The position numbers and the translations under genes were made by a program. From Clostridiales bacterium (lineage in GTDB: Bacteria; Bacillota; Clostridia; WRLR01): DNA of 23,377 bases. The stretch spans positions 1-23,377 of the forward strand of contig JAITSR010000233.1 of the NCBI GenBank assembly GCA_031287655.1, written 5' to 3'. Shown here piece by piece: positions 1-7,652 of the stretch. Numbering within the stretch: the stretch's first letter is position 1; every line of letters starts with the position of its first letter. Under the pieces are notes generated by a model. The model was not told the DNA's origin, did not search any database, and saw only the letters and a program-made list of their open reading frames with translations.

Positions 1-66
1 CCGTACATCCCCGCCAATTACGAGGATCAGGTCAAGCACATTCAAGACGGGACATGGCTCGGCTGA
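1..66 (+). CDS. 3' end of an unidentified upstream gene (partial)
   Basis: Frame 1 is open from the window edge to a TGA at 64-66 and encodes 21 residues ending in DGTWLG. It lies 84 nt before the likely start of an LplB-type permease. In this class of importer the gene at this position is usually the extracellular solute-binding lipoprotein, so that is the best guess from context. The visible residues are too few to identify a family. Confidence 0.5.
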   Translation, partial: PYIPANYEDQVKHIQDGTWLG

Positions 67-108
67 ACTAATTTACCCGTGGGGATGCGCCGCGCCGCAC
101 ATGCTTTC

Positions 109-123
109 GGGACGGCGCGTCCC
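109..123 (+). other. small intercistronic hairpin
   Basis: GGGAC (109-113) and GTCCC (119-123) can pair around a 5-nt loop, 28 nt before the permease start. It is short and has no T-run, so it is not a convincing terminator. It could act on mRNA processing between the upstream gene and the permeases. Confidence 0.25.
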
Positions 124-150
124 CCGCTGCTTGCCAAAAGGAGAAGGCCC

Positions 151-1098
151 ATGTCAAGACAAGCCATCGCTCATATCGGTATCAAAAGCCGTCTCAGAGA
201 GTTCGGAAGCAGCGTAGTGAGGCGTCGGCACATCTATTTCATGCTGCTCCCGAGCATCGCTTTTTTTGTGATCTTCAGGTATATCCCGATCTACGGCATC
301 CAACTGGCATTCAAGAAGTACGCGGTGAATCTGGGGATCACCGGGAGTCCGTTTGTCGGCTTTGCCAATTTTAAAATGCTGTTTGTCGACACAGACTTCT
401 GGGTTGCGGTTCGCAACACCCTGATCATCGCTTTTTTGCAGATTATCGCATTCTTTCCGTTCACCGTCATGCTCGCGCTGCTGATCAATGAGCTCCAACA
501 GAGGCGGTTGAAGCGCTTCCTGCAAACACTGTTTACATTCCCGCATTTTCTTTCGTGGGTCATAGTCGCGGGCATTGTCTTAAACATCATGGGACAGACG
601 GGCGCGATCAACAACCTTCTGGCCGTTCTGGGCCTGAACCGGGTTCAGTTCCTGACGGATCAGAGTATCTTTCGGCAGTTCCTTGTCGGCACATTGATCT
701 GGAAGGAAGCCGGATGGAGTTGTATTTTATATCTCGCCGCGATCACGGCGATTGACCCCGCGCTTTACGAGGCCGCGATCATTGACGGCGCGAACCGCTG
801 GCACCGCATGGTAAACGTGACGTGGCCCGGAATCCAGATGATTGTCGTCGTCACACTGATCCTGCGCGTCGGATACATTATGGACGCGGGCTTTGAACAG
901 ATCTTCAACATTTATAACCCAACCGTATATCCGGTGGCCGACATCATCGACACCTACATTTACCGCATTAGTTTCCAGCGCACCGCAAACTTCGGCGTCA
1001 GCACGGCGGTCGGTCTGTTCAAAGGCCTCACAAACTGCGTGCTGCTTGTGTTTACGGACTTCATCTGCAAACGGGTCAGCGGTACGGGCATCGCTTAA
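151..1098 (+). CDS. ABC transporter permease, LplB/YteP type (CUT1 family)
   Basis: Inner-membrane subunit of a binding-protein-dependent importer, probably for an oligosaccharide or related solute. The product has 315 residues, normal for LplB-like proteins. Hydrophobic segments lie around residues 28-50, 90-112, 130-148, 176-200, 228-246 and near the C-terminus. The EAA loop that contacts the ATPase is at about 207-229 (LYEAAIIDGANRW). I chose the ATG at 151 because AAAAGGAG lies 7-14 nt upstream. An in-frame ATG at 79 would add 24 Arg-rich residues unlike the family and has no good ribosome site. The second permease follows 39 nt later, so the two are probably co-transcribed and pair as a heterodimer. 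No ATPase gene is nearby. The family call is firm; the substrate is unknown. Confidence 0.9.
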   Translation: MSRQAIAHIGIKSRLREFGSSVVRRRHIYFMLLPSIAFFVIFRYIPIYGIQLAFKKYAVNLGITGSPFVGFANFKMLFVDTDFWVAVRNTLIIAFLQIIAFFPFTVMLALLINELQQRRLKRFLQTLFTFPHFLSWVIVAGIVLNIMGQTGAINNLLAVLGLNRVQFLTDQSIFRQFLVGTLIWKEAGWSCILYLAAITAIDPALYEAAIIDGANRWHRMVNVTWPGIQMIVVVTLILRVGYIMDAGFEQIFNIYNPTVYPVADIIDTYIYRISFQRTANFGVSTAVGLFKGLTNCVLLVFTDFICKRVSGTGIA

Positions 1099-1137
1099 TA
1101 TCGCCGCGTACACGCTTTTGAAAAGAGGTGTATTGAT

Positions 1138-2037
1138 ATGCCAAAAACGTCACAGCTGAATCTTTTGAGCAAGCGGAACCTTCGGAGCAACAATCTGTTC
1201 GACTATATCAACATCGTTTTCCTGTGCGTATTCGGGCTCTTGATCCTATACCCGTTTTACAACTCCATTCTGGTGTCGTTCACGCCGGAATCAACCTATG
1301 TAAAAACCCCGTTTATGCTGTATCCGAAGGCGTTTACGCTGGGCTCCTATTATCTGGTGTTTCGCTTCAAGGTCATTTACACCGGCTACGCGGTGACGCT
1401 GTTTGTCACGGTGGTCGGTGTGCTCTACAACATGCTGCTGACCGTACTTATGGCATATTGCTTCAACCAGTCCTTCCCGCTGAAAAGATTCCTCTTTTTT
1501 ATCGTCCTGTTTACGATGTTCTTTAGCGGCGGGTTGATCCCCTATTATCTCCTAATAAAGGATCTGGGGCTGATCGACACCTTGTTTTCTATGATCCTGC
1601 CGACTGGGATTTCAATTACATATATGACGGTCATGCGAAAATACTTTGCCGCGATCCCGCTCGAATTGGAGGAGTCCGCCAAACTGGACGGGGCGTCGGA
1701 CGTGACGATCCTGTTCCGGATCATACTCCCAATCGCATCGCCGATGATCGTCACGTTTATGCTCTATTACGGCGTCGAGCGGTGGAATGAGTGGTGGAAC
1801 GGGATGCTCTTTATCAAGTCGCCGTTCAAACAGCCGCTGCAGCTCGTGCTCCGAAGCATCATACAGTCGACGGCAAACGAAATGTCCTCCAGCGTAGCGC
1901 AGGCAAACCTGATCCCCTTCACGGACGGCGTCAAGATGGCGAGCGTCGTCGTCACGATGGTACCGATAATGGCCGTCTACCCCTTCTTGCAGAAGTATTT
2001 TGTCCAAGGCCTCGCGATCGGCGCGGTGAAGGGCTGA
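1138..2037 (+). CDS. ABC transporter permease, YtcP/LplC type (CUT1 family)
   Basis: Second membrane subunit of the importer that begins upstream; 299 residues, typical length. Six hydrophobic segments are visible, the first at about residues 24-45. The EAA coupling loop lies at about 177-202 (LEESAKLDGASDV...ILPIASP). The C-terminus (QKYFVQGLAIGAVKG) is the characteristic ending of LplC/YtcP/YesQ proteins and recurs almost unchanged in the minus-strand permease of this window. The ATG at 1138 is preceded by AAGAGGTG at a normal distance. The gene ends 9 nt before a strong hairpin, so it appears to be the last gene of its operon. Substrate cannot be read from the sequence. Confidence 0.92.
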   Translation: MPKTSQLNLLSKRNLRSNNLFDYINIVFLCVFGLLILYPFYNSILVSFTPESTYVKTPFMLYPKAFTLGSYYLVFRFKVIYTGYAVTLFVTVVGVLYNMLLTVLMAYCFNQSFPLKRFLFFIVLFTMFFSGGLIPYYLLIKDLGLIDTLFSMILPTGISITYMTVMRKYFAAIPLELEESAKLDGASDVTILFRIILPIASPMIVTFMLYYGVERWNEWWNGMLFIKSPFKQPLQLVLRSIIQSTANEMSSSVAQANLIPFTDGVKMASVVVTMVPIMAVYPFLQKYFVQGLAIGAVKG

Positions 2038-2046
2038 CGGCGGGAA

Positions 2047-2093
2047 AGCACAAAACACCACGGCAGATAAAGTCTGCCGTGGTGTTTTGTGCT
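2047..2093. terminator. bidirectional hairpin terminator between convergent operons
   Basis: Perfect 20-bp inverted repeat: arm 2047-2066, 7-nt loop, arm 2074-2093. The outer stem contains an A/T run (CAAAACACC paired with GGTGTTTTG). It lies 9 nt after the stop of the plus-strand permease and about 80 nt beyond the stop of the minus-strand lipoprotein gene, so it can serve both units. The rest of the gap (2094-2171) holds nothing I can recognise. Confidence 0.85.
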
Positions 2094-2171
2094 ACTAAGT
2101 TGAATGGGTACACTTACATTGCCGCCAGCGCAATCACGTTTGGCGCCACTTACGATAACCCACAGCCACCG

Positions 2172-3779
2172 CTAGTTCTTGGCCGCTACGAAAGCGTCGT
2201 ACTGCTTCTGACATTCGTCGATGATCTTGGAGAGACCGGCGGATTCCATCTCGGCTTTCATCTTCGGCACTTCCGTCTCGGGGTCGAGCGTGCCGGTCAC
2301 GAGACCGTAGTCATACTTTTTGTAGATGGCGCCGCAGGCCGCCAGCTCCGCCTCGACGCTTATCGGGTCGAACGAGAAGCCGATGGAGTTCGTGGATTTG
2401 ATGTCTTTATAGCCGTCGAAGATGACCTTCCACATGTTCGGGTCGACCTTGACGCCCTCGGTCGCCTCGACGGACGACAGCGAGTACGAGCCCTGTGAGA
2501 ATGCCCACACGTTGTAGCCGCTCCGGCCTTGGTCCGTCTTTTGGACGAGGCCTTCCGGCGTCTTGTTCCAGTGGGTGCTCTCCACGCCGTAGCGCAGGAT
2601 GTCGCGGTACTCTTGGTCGAGGTTCACGAGCTCCTGATACTTGAGCGCGAGATCGAGGTTCTTGGACTTGGCGTTGAAAGCGTTGAGAGCGCCGCGTATG
2701 CTGGCCGTGGAGAGGTTCGGGCCGCCCCACTTGGAGATCAGCACCGTGTAGCCCCTGCCGCCGCTCCATATGCCATCGGCGCCATAGAAGCCTTGGCCGC
2801 TGTCTACCGCTTTATACTCGGTGTCCGGGACCTGCTCTATGGTCATGGCGTCCGGCGTGATGTAACCTTCGGTGTACCACCTATGGATGGCCTTGAGGTA
2901 ATCCATCATCTGCTTGTCTTCCGGCACGAACAGGATCTTGTTCTCGTCTGGCGTGCCCATGTAGTCATAGCTGACGCCGATCTTGACGTCTTGGTTGATC
3001 ATGTCGAACATGTTCCAGATACCGCCCACGCCGCTTCGCGCGAGGTGCATGGGGTACTCGGCCTTGGAGGCGGCAGGCACGCCTGCCTTGAACGCATCTT
3101 TGGCGGCTTTCATGTACTTCTCGCCGTCATAGAACGACATGGCGTCCGGGATCTCCATCTTCAGCTCGTCCACGAAGAGGGCTTTGTCCAGAATCCAGAA
3201 CAGCTCTGCCGCGTAGTCCTTTTTGACCGGTATGGCCATGATCTTGCCATTGACCTTTGTGCCCTCCCAGACGACCTCCGGCATGGAGGCGTATAGCTCT
3301 GGCGTCTCGGTCTGGACTTTGTCCGTGATGTCGGCGAAGTAGCCGGCCAGCGCCTGCACCGGGTAGTTATTGTACCACTCTGCCGTGAACGAAATGTCAT
3401 AGTTCTCGCCGGAGGTCATAGCCAGCAGGACCTGTTCGTTCGTGTAGTAAATCGTCTTGACCTTGACGCCCAGCTTCTCCACGCTGATTTCGTTCAGCCT
3501 GTCCTCGACTATGGCCTGGTCCGTCGGCGGCGTGCCGGACGTGCCCATGAACCATATGAGCGTGGGGATTTCGCCGGAAGCCGCAGCGGGCGCCGTGGTG
3601 GCCGCCGTCGTCGTGGCTGCCGTGGTGGCGTCACCGGCGGCCGCCGCCGTGGTGGCAGAGGCTGTCGTCGTGGTGGCCGCGCCGCCTCCGCATGCCGACG
3701 CCGCAAACGCGAGCGCCATCAGCAGGGCGAGCAGCGCGAAGACGCGCCTGCGCTTGGTGTTCCGTGGGTTGTTTACCAT
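2172..3779 (-). CDS. extracellular solute-binding lipoprotein with DUF3502-like C-terminus
   Basis: Ligand-capturing component of the minus-strand importer, predicted to be lipid-anchored on the outer face of the membrane. The start at 3779 is set by an AGGAGG-type site (complement of 3787-3792). It gives 535 residues with a basic N-terminus, a hydrophobic stretch and a lipobox (FAASAC) followed by a low-complexity Ala/Thr linker of about 35 residues. The mature part begins near PTLIWFMG and shows the GENYDISFTAEWYNN region typical of large CUT1 binding proteins. The C-terminal part (RYGVESTHW, then a helical end KIIDECQKQYDAF) looks like DUF3502, which is common in proteins paired with LplB/LplC permeases. 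It is the last gene of the operon, 180 nt after the permease, and has a candidate promoter and 5' hairpin of its own. The ligand is unknown. Confidence 0.92.
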   Translation of the reverse strand: MVNNPRNTKRRRVFALLALLMALAFAASACGGGAATTTTASATTAAAAGDATTAATTTAATTAPAAASGEIPTLIWFMGTSGTPPTDQAIVEDRLNEISVEKLGVKVKTIYYTNEQVLLAMTSGENYDISFTAEWYNNYPVQALAGYFADITDKVQTETPELYASMPEVVWEGTKVNGKIMAIPVKKDYAAELFWILDKALFVDELKMEIPDAMSFYDGEKYMKAAKDAFKAGVPAASKAEYPMHLARSGVGGIWNMFDMINQDVKIGVSYDYMGTPDENKILFVPEDKQMMDYLKAIHRWYTEGYITPDAMTIEQVPDTEYKAVDSGQGFYGADGIWSGGRGYTVLISKWGGPNLSTASIRGALNAFNAKSKNLDLALKYQELVNLDQEYRDILRYGVESTHWNKTPEGLVQKTDQGRSGYNVWAFSQGSYSLSSVEATEGVKVDPNMWKVIFDGYKDIKSTNSIGFSFDPISVEAELAACGAIYKKYDYGLVTGTLDPETEVPKMKAEMESAGLSKIIDECQKQYDAFVAAKN

Positions 3780-3817
3780 TGTGTTTCCTCCTTTTTTTGC
3801 GATTCTCACCGCTTACA

Positions 3818-3845
3818 TTAAGGCGCGGCGCCGCCGCAACCTTAA
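3818..3845 (-). promoter_or_regulatory. 5' hairpin ahead of the binding-protein gene
   Basis: On the minus strand TTAAGG and CCTTAA bracket a GC-rich stem. Together they form about 12 bp with one bulged T and a 3-nt loop. The predicted start of a transcript from the candidate promoter at 3854-3883 is near 3847, so the hairpin would sit at the extreme 5' end of that mRNA. Such terminal stem-loops can protect mRNA from decay; that role is inferred. Confidence 0.45.
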
Positions 3846-3853
3846 TTGCCTAT

Positions 3854-3883
3854 ATCTTACCATTTCATAATTACCCTTTTCAA
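3854..3883 (-). promoter_or_regulatory. candidate internal promoter for the binding-protein gene
   Basis: Reading the minus strand, TTGAAA (3883-3878) is followed after 18 nt by TAAGAT (3859-3854), a fair sigma-70/SigA match in the 180-nt gap before the lipoprotein gene. A separate promoter would raise binding-protein levels above permease levels, as importers need. The rest of the 3780-3959 gap is GC-rich and otherwise unremarkable. Confidence 0.4.
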
Positions 3884-3959
3884 GGCCGCATGAAACGATA
3901 GGCGGTGCAGTAGTTAGCAAGCCGCCGACCCGAACGTGGCCCAGCCGCCGCCCGGCGCC

Positions 3960-4922
3960 TCATCCCTTGACCGCGCCGATGGTCAGCCCGGAGATGAAAT
4001 ACTTCTGGAAGAACGGGTAGGAGCAGGCTATCGGCAGGACGACTATTACAACCAGCGCCATGCGCGAGGACTCCGCCGGTATGCGCCCGCCGGACATAGT
4101 GGCGCTGAAGTACTGTGTGTTGGACACCAAGAAGTCGATGTTCTGCTCGATGCGGATCAGCACGTATTGGAGCGGGTACATGAACTGGTGGTCGGACTTC
4201 AGGTAGAGCATGGCCAAGAACCAGTCGTTCCAATAGGCGAACGAGAGGAACAGCCCTATGGTGGCCAGCGCCGGCTTGGATATCGGCAGGACGATCCGGA
4301 AGAACGTGAACAGCTGGGATGCCCCGTCTATCCTCGCCGACTCTATGATGGAGTCCGGCACGGTCGTCTGGAAGAACGTGCGCAGGATAATGATGTAGAA
4401 CGGCGAGCAGGAGATCGGGAGGATCAGCGCCCAGTAGCTGTTGATCAGCCCTAGGAGCTGGCTGTTTACCATGTAGGACGCGACCATGCCGCCCGTGAAA
4501 AGCATGGGGATGAAGATGATCGTCGTGTAGAGCTTTTTTAGCTTGAACGACGGCCGCGAGAGCACGTACCCCATGGAGGCGTTGAGCGACAGGCCGATGA
4601 TGGTGCCGACGATGGTCACGCCTACAGACACGAAGAACGCGCGCGTGATGGAGTCGCCCGACTGGAAGAGGTATGTGTAGGCGTTCGTCGTCCACTCGAT
4701 GGGCGTGAACGAGTAGCCGACCGTCTGGACCGAGAGGTCGGACGAGAGCGAGATGATCGCCACGAACACGAGCGGGATGACGCAGACGAGCGCGAGCGCC
4801 ACGAACAGGGCGGAGAACAGGAAGTTGGACGGCGCGGATATCCTGTTGAACTTCACCAAGCCACTGTTGCCGCCAGCCCTGCCGCCGTCCGCTGGGATAC
4901 TTGTTGCGTTGTTGGTTGCCAT
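3960..4922 (-). CDS. ABC transporter permease, LplC/YesQ type (CUT1 family)
   Basis: Membrane subunit of the minus-strand importer; 320 residues. A polar N-terminal tail of about 30 residues precedes the first hydrophobic segment (about 35-60). The EAA loop is at about 193-217 (IESARIDGASQL...VLPISKP). The end (QKYFISGLTIGAVKG) is nearly the same as in the plus-strand permease at 1138-2037, which places both in one subfamily. The start at 4922 has a clear AAGAGGAGG site upstream on the minus strand. The gap to the upstream permease (4923-5222) is almost entirely filled by a structured repeat. Function as a CUT1 permease is secure; the substrate is not known. Confidence 0.92.
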   Translation of the reverse strand: MATNNATSIPADGGRAGGNSGLVKFNRISAPSNFLFSALFVALALVCVIPLVFVAIISLSSDLSVQTVGYSFTPIEWTTNAYTYLFQSGDSITRAFFVSVGVTIVGTIIGLSLNASMGYVLSRPSFKLKKLYTTIIFIPMLFTGGMVASYMVNSQLLGLINSYWALILPISCSPFYIIILRTFFQTTVPDSIIESARIDGASQLFTFFRIVLPISKPALATIGLFLSFAYWNDWFLAMLYLKSDHQFMYPLQYVLIRIEQNIDFLVSNTQYFSATMSGGRIPAESSRMALVVIVVLPIACSYPFFQKYFISGLTIGAVKG

Positions 4923-4946
4923 GCGAGCCTCCTCTTCACTCGAAAC

Positions 4947-5219
4947 GTTTATTCGGAAACTCGAACGCCTTGTGATGGCTCGGTTTCGCGACTACGCCGC
5001 GAAACCCTCCCCCCCACTCGTCGCCCTCGTTCCCTCTAAATGCCTCCGCTTTCTTGCTCCAACGCGCTCCACCCTGTAACGCCAATCTATGGCGTTACAG
5101 CTCTGCGAATATCGTTTTGCGAAAATGCGATTTCCGCAAAACTCCGTGCGCTCTGCGCACGCACGCCACCTCGTCCGGTGTCGTGTGAGTGTATTCGGTT
5201 AATGGACTTTCCGAATACA
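4947..5219 (-). repeat. dispersed structured intergenic repeat, copy A (long form)
   Basis: The reverse complement of this segment matches 10117-10331. By hand alignment there are about 16 mismatches over about 212 positions, one single-base gap and one extra block of about 57 nt in this copy (within 5041-5100). The ends carry inverted repeats of the form ATTCGGAAA(G/C)TC. Internal hairpins include TGTATTCGG/CCGAATACA (5190-5198 with 5211-5219), a 13-bp stem with a CGC loop (near 5113-5141), GGTTTCGCG/CGCGAAACC (near 4982-5006) and, only here, CTGTAACGCC/GGCGTTACAG (5074-5083 with 5091-5100). It starts 3 nt after the stop of the LplB gene and fills the space to the LplC ribosome site. It resembles ERIC/BOX/MITE-like elements; no known family is claimed. 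Confidence 0.85.
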
Positions 5220-5222
5220 TTC

Positions 5223-6197
5223 CTAGAACAGCGAGTTCTCGGGGTTCAGCTTGCTGACGACGAAGTTGGCCGTCAGGATGGTGACGAACCCGATTATTGA
5301 TTGCGTGACGCTGGCGCTTGCCGCGAAGCCGATGTTGTTGCGCTGCATGAGCGCGTTGTACACGTAGACGTCGATGGTCTGCGTGACGTCCGACAGCGGG
5401 CCTGAGCGGCGCGGCACGTTGTAGAACAGGCCGAAGTCCGACGTGAAGATGCGCCCGACGGCGAGGATGAACATAATGGTGATGATGGGGACAAGCATGG
5501 GCAGGGTGATATAGCGCACCTGCTGCCACTTGGAGCTGCCGTCGATAGCCGCCGCCTCGTACAGGCTTTGGTCTATGCCGGTGATGCTCGCGAGGTAGAC
5601 GATCATGCTGTAGCCCATGGTCTTCCATGTGTTGATCAGCACCAGAAAGGCGGGCCAGTACTTGGAATCGACGTACCACTGCACGGGCTGGCCGCCGAAG
5701 CTCTTGATCGTCTGGTTGACGAAGCCTTTGTCGGAACTTAGGAACGCGAACACGAAGTAGCCCACCACTACCCACGACAGGAAGTGCGGCAGGAACATCA
5801 AGGTCTGGCATGTCTTGGCCAGGCGCCGGGAGTGGATCAGCGAGATCATGATGGCCAGCGTGACCGAGACGCCGATGCCGGTGACGATGAACAGCGCGTT
5901 GTAGAGCAGCGTGTTGCGGAAGAAGATGGCGGCGTCCGGCGTCTTGAAGAGGAACGTGAAGTTGTCAAGCCCCATCCACTCACTCTGTATGAGGCTGTCG
6001 ATGAAGTTCTCACCGAGCGGCCTGTAGCGCTTGAACGCTATCAGTATGCCGAACATGGGGATGTACGCGAACAGGATGAACCAGACGATCACCGGCAGGC
6101 CGAGGATGGCAAGCTCGACGTTGTCGCTCCCGAAGCGGCGCTTCCTCGCTGTGGCCGGTGCTGGCGGCGCGCTGGCCGCGCTTGTGATTTGTGCCAT
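5223..6197 (-). CDS. ABC transporter permease, LplB type (CUT1 family)
   Basis: First gene of the minus-strand importer operon; 324 residues. A cytoplasmic Ala/Pro/Arg-rich tail of about 28 residues precedes the first membrane segment (about 30-55). The EAA loop is at about 211-235 (LYEAAAIDGSSKW). It shares the FPHFLSW/LPHFLSW motif with the plus-strand LplB protein, so the two are paralogous. The start at 6197 has GAGGGG 7 nt upstream and lies below a consensus promoter at 6243-6271. The stop at 5223-5225 is followed within 3 nt by the dispersed repeat. Substrate unknown. Confidence 0.92.
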   Translation of the reverse strand: MAQITSAASAPPAPATARKRRFGSDNVELAILGLPVIVWFILFAYIPMFGILIAFKRYRPLGENFIDSLIQSEWMGLDNFTFLFKTPDAAIFFRNTLLYNALFIVTGIGVSVTLAIMISLIHSRRLAKTCQTLMFLPHFLSWVVVGYFVFAFLSSDKGFVNQTIKSFGGQPVQWYVDSKYWPAFLVLINTWKTMGYSMIVYLASITGIDQSLYEAAAIDGSSKWQQVRYITLPMLVPIITIMFILAVGRIFTSDFGLFYNVPRRSGPLSDVTQTIDVYVYNALMQRNNIGFAASASVTQSIIGFVTILTANFVVSKLNPENSLF

Positions 6198-6242
6198 ATG
6201 ACATCCCCTCTTTTTATGTATTATAGTTAATTCTTACCCAAA

Positions 6243-6271
6243 ATTATAACGCATTAAACGCTTTGTGTCAA
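6243..6271 (-). promoter_or_regulatory. consensus promoter of the minus-strand importer operon
   Basis: On the minus strand TTGACA (6271-6266) and TATAAT (6248-6243) are separated by exactly 17 nt, a perfect sigma-70/SigA-type promoter. Transcription should start near 6236, about 38 nt before the permease start. The spacer contains the symmetric AAACGCTTT (6256-6264). Confidence 0.85.
6256..6264. promoter_or_regulatory. candidate LacI/CcpA-type operator core
   Basis: AAACGCTTT lies inside the -35/-10 spacer of the minus-strand promoter. LacI-family operators and cre sites share a central CG flanked by A and T runs. The outer positions here do not match the cre consensus well, so a specific sugar repressor is as likely as CcpA. 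A bound protein at this spot would block the promoter. Confidence 0.35.
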
Positions 6272-6347
6272 CAATTTTTTTCATGGAATTGTGATTAACT
6301 TATACTAATGGTACAATTTGTCGCAACGAAAAATTTGTTTTTCGGCA

Positions 6348-6376
6348 TTGACAATAAAATAGAAAAGTTGTACACT
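6348..6376 (+). promoter_or_regulatory. promoter of the long plus-strand operon
   Basis: TTGACA (6348-6353) and TACACT (6371-6376) are separated by 17 nt in a conspicuously AT-rich stretch. Transcription should start near 6383, leaving a leader of about 77 nt before the MFS gene. I see no riboswitch-like structure in that leader. Confidence 0.75.
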
Positions 6377-6379
6377 TTT
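6363..6379. promoter_or_regulatory. operator-like palindrome over the -10 box
   Basis: AAAAGT-TGTAC-ACTTTT is an inverted repeat with 6-nt arms that completely covers the -10 hexamer of the plus-strand promoter. The TTGTAC core resembles sites of GntR-family repressors. No regulator gene is present in the window, so the cognate protein is unknown. Confidence 0.35.
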
Positions 6380-6459
6380 ACTTGATATTATTGTAAATGA
6401 CCTCACTTATTTACACGGTTCGTATTTAGCAGATTTTAGTTGCATGTGGCGGAGGGCAA

Positions 6460-7641
6460 ATGGTTGACGCTGCGGTAAAAAAGACGTTCCCGTTCTATTT
6501 GATAGTGATATACCTCTCTTTCTACGCGGCGCAATCGGTATACGGCACATATTTGAGCCTGTATTTTGACAGTGTTGGTTTTACAAAAACGCAGATCGGC
6601 TTGTTCACCTCCGTATCCACGCTCGCGGTCCTGCTGACGCAGCCATTTTGGGGCTTCGCAAGCGACAGGGCAAAGAACAGCACGAGCGTGCTTTCCCTGC
6701 TGTTCCTCGTGTGCGGCGCGCTTATTCTCGGCTTTTACCTGACCCGGCACATCGCCTTTATCTTTTTTCTGGTCAGCGCCTTCTACGTCTGTTTCAGCCC
6801 GATCCAACCGCTGATGGACAGCCTGTCGCTCGAAACGATCGAAGAAGGGCGCAGCAAGCTTGATTTCGGGCAGATACGGTTGGCGGGGACGCTTGGCTTT
6901 GCGGCGAGCGCCCTGATTGCGGGCAGGCTCATGGACGTCTCTTACCAAAGAATGTTCTTCATGGTCTGCCTTTTGCTGCTGATGGGCTTTGCCGCGCTCA
7001 GGTTCGCCCCTTCGTCCGCCGGAAGGAGCATAGGCGCGCGCCGCCAATTCCGCGAACTGCTGCGGGACAAAAAAATAGTCTGTTTTATTTTCATCAGTTT
7101 GATCTTTTCGATCGGCGGAATGACATTTCAAGGCTACTACGCCCTCTATTTTCAATCCATCGGCGCGAGCAGCCTTCAAATCGGCGCGATGGTGTTCGCC
7201 GCGACCATCTCCGAAATCCCATTTTGGTTTATCGCAGGAAAAATGATAGACAGATTCGGATATGAGCGGATGCTCCCGCTTTCGGCCTGCATCTCCGGCC
7301 TGCGCTGGCTCCTGCTCTCTTTTTTCACGCACCCGCTTCTCGTGATCGGCATAAACTTAGCGCAGGGCTTCACCTATGTCACGCTCAACTACAGCATCGT
7401 GACCTATATCGACAAAAATATCCCGCGGGAGCTGCGCGCGACAGGCCAGACTATGAACAATCTGGTCGGCATGATCGTATCCCGTGTGATCGGCGGCGTC
7501 GCGATCGGCTATTTGTGCGACCGGTTCGGCGTCCCCAGAATGCTGCTCGCGTCCAGCGCGGTAGTCTTTGCCGGAACGCTGGTGTTTGTGATATGGGTCA
7601 AGCTCTATTCGAAAGAAACGACGGTTAAGACGGAAAATTAG
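6460..7641 (+). CDS. MFS transporter, MFS_1-like / phenylpropionate-permease (HcaT)-like group
   Basis: Secondary transporter of the cytoplasmic membrane, 393 residues with about 12 hydrophobic segments. The loop between segments 2 and 3 carries the MFS signature (GFASDRAKN, about residues 66-74). The stretch around residues 120-155 (PLMDSLSLE...DFGQIRLAGTLGFA) is typical of the MFS_1-like group that contains HcaT. That group has varied substrates, so an aromatic acid should not be assumed. The ATG at 6460 follows GGAGGG by 3 nt. It is the first gene of the plus operon, and the next gene starts 11 nt after its stop. It may import or export the compound handled by the downstream enzymes. Confidence 0.85.
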   Translation: MVDAAVKKTFPFYLIVIYLSFYAAQSVYGTYLSLYFDSVGFTKTQIGLFTSVSTLAVLLTQPFWGFASDRAKNSTSVLSLLFLVCGALILGFYLTRHIAFIFFLVSAFYVCFSPIQPLMDSLSLETIEEGRSKLDFGQIRLAGTLGFAASALIAGRLMDVSYQRMFFMVCLLLLMGFAALRFAPSSAGRSIGARRQFRELLRDKKIVCFIFISLIFSIGGMTFQGYYALYFQSIGASSLQIGAMVFAATISEIPFWFIAGKMIDRFGYERMLPLSACISGLRWLLLSFFTHPLLVIGINLAQGFTYVTLNYSIVTYIDKNIPRELRATGQTMNNLVGMIVSRVIGGVAIGYLCDRFGVPRMLLASSAVVFAGTLVFVIWVKLYSKETTVKTEN

Positions 7642-7652
7642 GAGTATCATTT

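Noticed and set aside
79..150. N-terminal extension of the first permease from the ATG at 79
   Set aside because: The added residues are Arg-rich and unlike the family, and a strong ribosome site precedes the ATG at 151.
3582..3700. GC-rich trinucleotide-like repeats as a CRISPR or satellite array
   Set aside because: They encode the Ala/Thr-rich linker behind the lipobox of the binding protein; there are no regular spacers.
5095..5219. Open frame across both repeat copies encoding a shared peptide beginning VYSESPLTEYTHTTP
   Set aside because: Five of the seven base differences between the copies over this part change the amino acid, there is no ribosome site, and in copy A the frame runs on into the end of the permease gene. 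The similarity is explained by the DNA repeat.
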